Shown: positions 56,925 through 64,000 of the stretch, piece by piece
How the letters are laid out: the number at the start of each line of letters is the position of its first letter
How positions within the stretch are numbered: position 1 is the first letter of the stretch
Assembly (NCBI RefSeq): GCF_014203755.1
Contig: NZ_JACHJS010000001.1
Location: 248,001 to 312,000, forward strand
Source: Saccharothrix violaceirubra
GTDB lineage: Bacteria; Actinomycetota; Actinomycetes; Mycobacteriales; Pseudonocardiaceae
Reading direction: 5' to 3'
DNA: 64,000 nt
The notes under the pieces: model-generated
Told to the model about the DNA's origin: nothing
Seen by the model: only the letters and a program-made list of their open reading frames with translations
Databases searched by the model: none
Program-made: the position numbers and the translations under genes

Positions 56925-58351
56925 CTAGACCGCCTCCTTGGCCCAAGGACCAATACTCCGTTCGGCCTAACGATGATCCACCGTAGAACCGCGTCAAAAC
57001 TTGTTCAAGGGGGTGCCCGACTGAACCTGGTCAATTCATTCGATGGGTGATCACCCCGAAGTCGCCCGTGACCGGAGGTGAACGGACGAAGCGCCGGCGA
57101 CCAGGCCCGTCGGCCATGCCGGGGCGTTGTCGCACGACGCGACGGAATCCGTTGCGGCACAAGGTGATCGAGCCCACCGGGCACCACCCGGGGTGGAGCC
57201 GCCCGCCATGGTCCCGACGTGGCGCCGGCCGCGACGCGTACCCCTGATCGCCGGTTCCATGCGAACTCTGTGATCACACAACCGGGCGACACCACGAATA
57301 CGCACCGACGGGCACCGCCGCCCGAAACGCACACCGCGCACGCACCACCGCGCTGAATCTCCGGTACCGGGCCGACGAAGCCCTCACGGGCCCACGAGCC
57401 CACCACGCCCCACCCACCGGACCGATCGCGAACAAGATCATCACCGGGCCCGCGACACCGCCGCCCCCCGCCGCCCGTCGACACGCCCCGACCGTGCCGC
57501 CCCGACCACGTCGACCGCCTGGACGGCCACGTCGATCGAAAGCCTCGACCCATCCGGGCATCCAGCCGGTCGACCACCGGCAGGCCACCTGGACCGCATC
57601 GACCGGCCGCTCCACCGCCGGCCACCTCCACCGGTCCGGAACAGGCCGAGGGGGACCCGGCACGGGCTCCGGGTGCGGTGCCGCCGGGTTCGGCGCGCTG
57701 CGTGAGGATGCCGTGGGGCGTGGCAGAGGTGAGTCGCGCCGGGTCCGGTGCGTCGGGGTCCGGCGCTGGGTAGGTCCGGTGCCGGGTAGGGCTGTGCCGG
57801 GTGGGTCCTGCGTTGCCGGTCCGGAGTCGTGTGGGCCTGGCGTCGTGGGTGTGGTGCCGGGTGGGCGTCGTGGGTGCGGCGCGGTGAGGGTGTGGCGCGG
57901 CGGCTGCCTCCGCACGACATCCCGTCCAGCCGACCCGGTGATCGACCCGCCGCCCGGGCCTTGGGCGCGTGTCGATCGTCCCCACCCCTGACGGCACGGG
58001 TTCCGGATTCCTGCGTCGTCCGGCCGAGGGTGATCACCTCCCGAGGACCGGCCGTGCGCGCTCGTCCTATCCACCCCGTGCCCCGCCGTCGAGGCGGGGG
58101 TCGGGCCGACGCGCTCCTCGGCCCGACCGCCGACCCGACGGGCGGGTGGTCGGGGTCGTCCCGCACCCGCCGAAGGCGACGTTCCGTCACCATCCGGTGG
58201 TCGTGGCGATCCGACCGCCGACGCACCCGCCCGCCCTCGCGGGTGGGCCCCCGGTACGCGACAGACCCTCGCGTCCTGTCCCGTCCCGGGGACCGCGTCG
58301 GTGGAGTGGGGGACACTCGAAAGCGGCCGACGGGGCGCGTAGCTGCTAGTA
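56925..58351. other. 1.4-kb gene-free region upstream of whiD
   Basis: No coding region is convincing: all long frames read as Arg/Pro/Thr-rich shadows on both strands and no ribosome site fits. The part near whiD (56925-57060) is less GC-rich and probably holds its promoter. About 57640-57900 contains short imperfect repeats of GTGCCGGGTGGG type. The region may carry a long regulatory leader or a decayed gene. Confidence 0.5.
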
Positions 58352-58367
58352 TGTGACCTAAATCACA
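58352..58367. promoter_or_regulatory. perfect CRP/FNR-type site
   Basis: TGTGACCTAAATCACA: TGTGA, six bases, TCACA, a perfect match to the CRP consensus and one of the few AT-rich spots here. It overlaps a -10-like TAGTAT (58347-58352). It lies 331 bases before bldM and is probably bound by an actinobacterial CRP. Target gene inferred. Confidence 0.6.
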
Positions 58368-58698
58368 CCAACTCCACGGGGCTGTTTTCGTTGTCCCGGC
58401 CGGTGGTGTCCGGTGCCTTCACGATCGGCGCAAACCGCAACAGTGCGGGCGGTGAAAAGTTGGCGAACACGGCCGAAACCGCTCTGAGCTGCACGTTACG
58501 GAGAGCTGATCCGATCAGCCGACGACCCCGCGCCCGCCGGCCGTCGCCGCCGGCGGCGCTGCTCCGTTCCGGGGAACCCCCGAACGCAGACTCGAAGACG
58601 AACTTCTGGACGGATTAAGCACCGGATCGTGTCAAGGTTCGGGCCCCGGCGTCCGATAGGGGAAGTGGAACGTCACTCGGCTGCAGGAAGGAGTCCCC
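58368..58698 (+). other. leader region of bldM
   Basis: 331 bases between the CRP-like site and bldM. A 75-codon frame (58391-58618, TTG start) has no ribosome site and poor composition. A 7-bp dyad GCTGATCCGATCAGC lies at 58505-58519. The region is probably an untranslated regulatory leader. Confidence 0.45.
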
Positions 58699-59295
58699 GT
58701 GACCACGGTCCTTATTTGCGACGACCGGCGCAGTGTGCGGGAGGGCCTAACCCGTGTGATGTCGGCTGTCCCCGGGGTCAGTCGCATCGACTGCGTAGCG
58801 CACGGTGACGAGTTGTTGGCCCGCTTCTCCCGTCAGCCGGTCGACGTTGTGCTGGTGGGAACCCAGCGCGCCGTCCCGACCGGGGTCGAAGCGACCCGTC
58901 GACTCGTCTCGGCCAACCCGCAGGCAAACGTCATCGTGTTCGGGGCGCCGGACGACGCGGGCAGCATCGCTGCCGCGATCGCCGGCGGCGCACGCGGTTA
59001 CCTCCGCTGGGACGCCTCGCGTCCCGAGTTGGTCGCCGCGCTCGCGCACACCCTCGCCAGCACGAGCGTGCCCGCACCTCGTCAGCCCTCCGATCCGGGC
59101 GTCCAGCTCACCGAGCGCGAACTCCAGGTTCTGCGCGGGATGAGCCAGGGCAAGAGCAACGGCCAGATCGGCCGCGAGCTCTACCTGTCGGAGGACACCG
59201 TCAAGACCCACGCGCGCCGGCTCTTCCGCAAGCTCGGCGTCCGCGACCGCGCCCAGGCCGTCGCGCACGGCTTCCGTCGCGGCCTGGTGTCGTAA
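58699..59295 (+). CDS. bldM: atypical orphan response regulator BldM
   Basis: 198 residues, GTG with AAGGAG upstream. Receiver-like domain (1-120) with the acidic pair CDD (8-9), then a LuxR/NarL helix-turn-helix (~135-198) with LTERELQVLRGMSQGKSN, LYLSEDTVKTHARRLFRKLG and the end GFRRGLVS, very like Streptomyces BldM as I recall it. The normal phosphate-accepting Asp (residue 54) is Gly here (VLVGTQ), so control cannot be by phosphorylation at that site. BldM dimerises, also with WhiI, to control development. The neighbours whiD and the sigD/shbA sigma gene match Streptomyces order. Confidence 0.9.
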   Translation: MTTVLICDDRRSVREGLTRVMSAVPGVSRIDCVAHGDELLARFSRQPVDVVLVGTQRAVPTGVEATRRLVSANPQANVIVFGAPDDAGSIAAAIAGGARGYLRWDASRPELVAALAHTLASTSVPAPRQPSDPGVQLTERELQVLRGMSQGKSNGQIGRELYLSEDTVKTHARRLFRKLGVRDRAQAVAHGFRRGLVS

Positions 59296-59486
59296 CCCGC
59301 CGCCGATCGGACCCTCCCTGCACCAGCCCGGTGACAGTCGTCGCCGGGCTGGGTCCGTGTCGTCGGCGTGTCGCCAGGTCAGGGGTGGTGCGGGGGACCT
59401 GTCGACCACCGGAGGTCGACGCAACCGGTACGGTATTGGTCACCGGTACGGGCGACGTCGGACGTCGACGTGCCGTTCGTTGTCGG

Positions 59487-59500
59487 TACGCGTACGCGTA
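59487..59500. promoter_or_regulatory. 14-bp perfect palindrome upstream of the sigma gene
   Basis: TACGCGTACGCGTA is self-complementary and ends 21 bases before the sigma ATG. Upstream are a repeated ACCGGTACGG (near 59433 and 59451) and clustered GACGTC. A regulator site is likely; the protein is unknown. Confidence 0.45.
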
Positions 59501-59521
59501 ACACCAGGGCTGTTGTCTGCG

Positions 59522-60094
59522 ATGACCAACTTGGGGGACGGACTGGACGCCGAAGTGGGCGCAGCCGTCGATGGCGACCGCCACGCGATCGAGAAGCTGC
59601 TGGCGTCCATACGCCCCCTGGTGGTGCGGTACTGCCGCGCCCGAGTCGGAAGGCAGGAGAGGTCTTTCGCTTCGGCGGACGACGTGGCCCAGGAGGTGTG
59701 TCTCGCGGTGCTGACGGCCTTGCCCAGCTATCGCGACCAGGGTCGGCCCTTCTTGGCGTTCGTGTACGGCATCGCGGCGCACAAGGTGGCCGATGCCCAT
59801 CGGTCGGCCGCGCGGAACCGGTCGGAGCCGGTTCCGGAGGTGCCGGATGCCCCCGAAACCGAGGCCGGGCCCGAACAGCGCGCCATGCAGGGCGAACTGT
59901 CCGGCCGGATGGCCCAACTCCTGAAGATCCTTCCGGAGAAGCAGCGGGAAATCCTGTTGCTTCGAGTGGTCGTCGGTCTGTCGGCCGAAGAGACCGCCGA
60001 CGCCGTCGGGTCTACGCCGGGTGCGGTCCGGGTCGCGCAACACCGCGCGCTCGCCCGCCTCCGCAAGACCTTGGCGACGGAGGAGGTGGTCTGA
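59522..60094 (+). CDS. sigD: ECF sigma factor SigD/ShbA
   Basis: 190 residues from ATG 59522; the ribosome site is weak. Region 2 has the helix FASADDVAQEVCLAVLTALPSYRD with the DDVAQE core, and region 4 has LLKILPEKQREILLLRVVVGLSAEETADAVGSTPGAVRVAQHRAL as separate helices. Place and neighbours match M. tuberculosis sigD and Streptomyces shbA, whose product drives transcription of the principal sigma gene hrdB. An anti-sigma gene follows directly after 1 base, the classical ECF pairing. A palindrome lies just upstream. Confidence 0.92.
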   Translation: MTNLGDGLDAEVGAAVDGDRHAIEKLLASIRPLVVRYCRARVGRQERSFASADDVAQEVCLAVLTALPSYRDQGRPFLAFVYGIAAHKVADAHRSAARNRSEPVPEVPDAPETEAGPEQRAMQGELSGRMAQLLKILPEKQREILLLRVVVGLSAEETADAVGSTPGAVRVAQHRALARLRKTLATEEVV

Positions 60095-60095
60095 A

Positions 60096-60962
60096 GTGGT
60101 CGACCAGCACGGGAAGGGCAACGGCAAAGTCGTGCGCGGACAGGATGAGAGAACCCCGCTCACCCCGGAGGACGAGCCAGGGGACGACCTCGCCGGCATT
60201 CGAGCCGACGACGCACTGCTGGACGCGTTGGGCGGACGCGTCGGGGACCAGGACGAGTCGCTCGTCGACGACGAGCTGAACGCACTGCTGCTCGCCTGGC
60301 GCCGCGAGGTGCACAGCAAACCGGTCGGCGAACTCGTCGACGTCGACACCGCCGCGGCCACGATCGCCGCGGCCCGGCCCCAGCAACGCGGCCGGCACCG
60401 CTTCCTCATCCCCCTCGCCAGCGCGGCGGCGATCCTCGCCATCGCGTTCACCGGCGTCAGCCTGGTCGCGCGCGACGCGCTGCCCGGCGACACGCTGTGG
60501 GGGCTGACCAAGGTCCTGTACTCCGAGCACGCGCGGTCCGTGGAGGCCGCCGTCGCGGTGCGCACCGACCTCGACACCGCCCGCGCCGCACTGCGCGACG
60601 GTCGGGTCGACGAGGCACGCGACCTGCTCGACAAGGCCGGCGCCTCGCTGCCGTCGATCTCGGCGGACGACGGCAAGGCCGACCTCACCCAGACGCACAC
60701 GTCGCTGATGCAGGAGCTGACCAGCACTCCGGCGCCGACGAGCACGCCGTCCACCCCGCCGCCCGCGCCGAGCACCACGCTCACCACGACGCCGCCGAAG
60801 GTGGAGCCGCAGCCGACGACGATCGAGCCGACAGTGCCGCAGTCCACCACGCCGCCGACGACAACGAACGAGACCACGGTCCCTGCGTTGCCCAGCGGCA
60901 CGCAGTCCGAGAACGGGGCGCGCAACGAGATCGTGCCCGAGCAGTCGTCCCCGACGAGCTGA
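60096..60962 (+). CDS. rsdA: membrane anti-sigma-D factor, RsdA family
   Basis: 288 residues from GTG 60096, nine bases after GGAGGAGG inside sigD. The N-terminal cytosolic part (~30-100) has the sigma-binding segment LVDDELNALLLAWRREV; there is no zinc-binding motif, as expected for RsdA. One membrane helix (102-124, FLIPLASAAAILAIAFTGVSL). The exterior has a helical part (~125-200) and a Pro/Thr-rich tail. It should hold SigD at the membrane until it is degraded by proteolysis. Ends in a strong terminator. Confidence 0.88.
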   Translation: MVDQHGKGNGKVVRGQDERTPLTPEDEPGDDLAGIRADDALLDALGGRVGDQDESLVDDELNALLLAWRREVHSKPVGELVDVDTAAATIAAARPQQRGRHRFLIPLASAAAILAIAFTGVSLVARDALPGDTLWGLTKVLYSEHARSVEAAVAVRTDLDTARAALRDGRVDEARDLLDKAGASLPSISADDGKADLTQTHTSLMQELTSTPAPTSTPSTPPPAPSTTLTTTPPKVEPQPTTIEPTVPQSTTPPTTTNETTVPALPSGTQSENGARNEIVPEQSSPTS

Positions 60963-60976
60963 ACCACGAACGCGAA

Positions 60977-61006
60977 AGCCCGTCACCTCCGCGGAGGTGA
61001 CGGGCT
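60977..61006. terminator. perfect 15-bp bidirectional terminator
   Basis: AGCCCGTCACCTCCG (60977-60991) followed directly by its reverse complement (60992-61006) and TTTTG. It lies between the convergent anti-sigma and DUF5319 genes. Confidence 0.9.
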
Positions 61007-61050
61007 TTTGTCGTCAGTGACCGGGCTTACGTGTACTTCGGATCACGTCG

Positions 61051-61440
61051 TCAGCGCGCGTTCTCGCTCGCGGTGACGCCGTCCGCGTAACCGCGGCAGT
61101 ACTCCCAGCTCACGTACGCGGCCGGGTCGGGGTCGAACGCGGGCTCGTGCGGGCGCATCCGGCCGTCGGACAGCAGCTGTTCCAGCGACGACCTCAGCAA
61201 CGCCCAGTCGTGGTAGTGCGGCTCGTCGCACTCACCGCAGTCCACCACGATCCCGCGCACCCCGCGGTGTTCCAGCAGCGCCTGGTAGACGGCGAGGTCG
61301 CTGAGGTCCCCGATGAGTTCGGCACGCTCGGTGTCGTCCATCGGCGGGTGGTCGTGGTCGTCGACGGGCTCGCCGAGGGTCCGGGCCGGGTCCTCGGGGT
61401 CGCCCGCGAACGGGTCTGGTGGCAACGCGTCGTGCGGCAC
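61051..61440 (-). CDS. DUF5319 family protein, Rv3412 orthologue
   Basis: 129 residues from GTG 61440; the longer frame is antisense to guaB. PHDALPPDPFAGDPEDP opening, DLSDLAVYQALLEHRGVRG, a CxxC in DCGECDEPHYHDW, and RPHEPAFDPDPAAYVSWEYC. It is very close to M. tuberculosis Rv3412 as I recall it, at the same place between sigD and guaB2. The Cys and His residues could bind a metal such as zinc. Function unknown. Divergent from guaB, convergent with the anti-sigma gene. Confidence 0.88.
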   Translation of the reverse strand: MPHDALPPDPFAGDPEDPARTLGEPVDDHDHPPMDDTERAELIGDLSDLAVYQALLEHRGVRGIVVDCGECDEPHYHDWALLRSSLEQLLSDGRMRPHEPAFDPDPAAYVSWEYCRGYADGVTASENAR

Positions 61441-61494
61441 GACCCCGCACGGTACCGGCAGGACCCCCGACCGCGTCCAGATACCATGGGCTGA

Positions 61495-63081
<1,587 letters not shown>

Positions 63082-63107
63082 CAAAGCTCCACGAGAGGAC
63101 GAACAAG

Positions 63108-64000
63108 GTGCGCGATCTGGTCGAGATCGGCATGGGCCGGACCGCGAGGCGGGCCTACGAGCTGGACGACGTCGAGATCATCCCGTCCCGGAGGACCCGC
63201 TCCTCCAAGGACGTCTCGACGGCGTGGCAGATCGACGCCTACCGGTTCGAGATCCCGTTGATCACCCACCCGACCGACGCGATCGTGTCGCCGGGCACGG
63301 CGGTCGCGATCGGCGAACTGGGCGGCTTGGGCGTCCTCAACGCGGAGGGCCTGTGGGCCCGGCACGGCGACGTGGAAGAGGCGCTGTTCCGCCTGGTGCG
63401 CGCGGTGGAGGACACCGACGACCCGGCGGCGCCGGTGCGCGTGCTCCAGGAGTTGCACGCGGCGCCGGTGCGGATGGACCTGATCGCCGAGGCGGTCAAG
63501 CAGGTGCGCGAGTCGGGCGTGACGGTCGCGGTGCGGGTCAGCCCGCAGCGGGCGGCCGAGTTCGCGCCGGACCTGCTGGCCGCGGGCGTGGAGATCCTGG
63601 TCGTGCAGGGCACGATCATCTCGGCCGAGCACGTGTCCCGGGACGGCGAGCCGCTGAACCTCAAGTCGTTCATCGCCGACCTGGACATCCCGGTGATCGC
63701 CGGCGGCGTCGGCGACTACCGCACGGCCATGCACCTGATGCGCACGGGCGCGGCGGGCGTGATCGTCGGTTACGGGTACGCGCCCGGCGTCACGACCACG
63801 GACTCGGTGCTGGGCATCGGCGTGCCGATGGCGACCGCGATCGCGGACGCGGCGGCGGCCCGGCGCGACTACCTCGACGAGACCGGCGGCCGGTACGTGC
63901 ACGTGATCGCCGACGGCGGCGTGCTCACGAGCGGCGACGTGGCCAAGTCGATCGCGTGCGGCGCGGACGCCGTGATGCTCGGCGAGCCGCTCGCGGCGGC
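63108..64000 (+). CDS. guaB3: GuaB3-family IMP dehydrogenase-related protein, partial
   Basis: Open to the right edge; ~297 codons from GTG 63108 (GAGAGGA upstream). Barrel fold without CBS domains: VEIGMGRTARRAYELDDV opening, GGLGVLNAEGLW, VIAGGVGDYRTAMHLMRTGA, VHVIADGGVLTSGDVAKSIA and GADAVMLGEPLA. At the place of the IMPDH loop GSICTTR it reads YAPGVTTTDSVLG with no Cys, as in other actinobacterial GuaB3, so classical IMPDH catalysis is not expected. Family role in purine metabolism is uncertain. Probably co-transcribed with guaB. Confidence 0.93.
   Translation, partial: MRDLVEIGMGRTARRAYELDDVEIIPSRRTRSSKDVSTAWQIDAYRFEIPLITHPTDAIVSPGTAVAIGELGGLGVLNAEGLWARHGDVEEALFRLVRAVEDTDDPAAPVRVLQELHAAPVRMDLIAEAVKQVRESGVTVAVRVSPQRAAEFAPDLLAAGVEILVVQGTIISAEHVSRDGEPLNLKSFIADLDIPVIAGGVGDYRTAMHLMRTGAAGVIVGYGYAPGVTTTDSVLGIGVPMATAIADAAAARRDYLDETGGRYVHVIADGGVLTSGDVAKSIACGADAVMLGEPLAA

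Noticed and set aside
57441..58316. 291-codon minus-strand frame between whiD and bldM
   Set aside because: Arg/Pro/His low complexity, no ribosome site, no recognisable motif; consistent with noncoding GC-rich DNA.
58391..58618. 75-codon frame with TTG start upstream of bldM
   Set aside because: No ribosome site and no homology recognised; lies in the probable bldM leader.

Overview
The window is high-GC actinobacterial chromosome. Start codons are mostly ATG or GTG, genes are tightly packed, and stop/start overlaps are common. The gene order is the conserved block that in Mycobacterium tuberculosis runs from truA past ESX-4, rplM-rpsI, glmM, glmS, alr, the tsa genes, groES-groEL1, whiB3 and sigD to guaB2-guaB3. 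The whiD-bldM-ECF sigma-guaB segment is the arrangement known from Streptomyces. SARP regulators, a bldM homologue and an EccE-containing type VII locus point to a filamentous actinomycete, most likely Pseudonocardiales (Saccharothrix, Lentzea or Actinosynnema type). The genus is an inference.

Layout. 1-10.7 kb is a cell-surface module: the truA tail, a secreted lytic transglycosylase, a 2,492-residue wall-anchored SdrD/Cna-B repeat protein with an LAWTG sorting signal, and a secreted subtilase with a P domain. 11.3-30.7 kb is an ESX-4-like type VII secretion locus (eccE, eccB, mycP, eccD, eccC and four WXG100-type candidate substrates). It also holds a SARP regulator and an Hsp70-like membrane protein of the Rv3446c family. 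30.8-33.5 kb is rplM-rpsI and glmM. 33.6-37.2 kb is a second small type VII substrate operon. 37.3-48.5 kb carries amino-sugar, NAD(P)HX-repair and alanine racemase genes (glmS, nnr, alr), the t6A genes (tsaE, tsaB, rimI, tsaD), a malonyl-CoA synthetase and a merR-trx pair. 48.5-54.2 kb is accessory: a second SARP regulator, an imine-reductase-like enzyme and an unrecognised 594-residue protein. 54.2-64 kb holds CIRCE-controlled groES-groEL1, the developmental regulators whiD/whiB3 and bldM, sigD/shbA with its membrane anti-sigma factor, a DUF5319 protein, guaB and the start of guaB3.

How it fits together. EccB, C, D and E with MycP would form the secretion machine. WXG100 and EspC-like proteins carrying a C-terminal YxxxD/E signal are its likely cargo, and the neighbouring regulator sits behind 11-bp-spaced direct repeats typical of SARP operators. 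The surface proteins, glmM/glmS and alr all serve the cell envelope.

The most unusual non-coding signal is a family of 22-bp tandem repeats. It forms six arrays of two to six units plus one remnant, all in the left 37 kb, and most begin just after a stop codon. The repeats do not code, are not CRISPR, and in one place merge into a perfect terminator hairpin.
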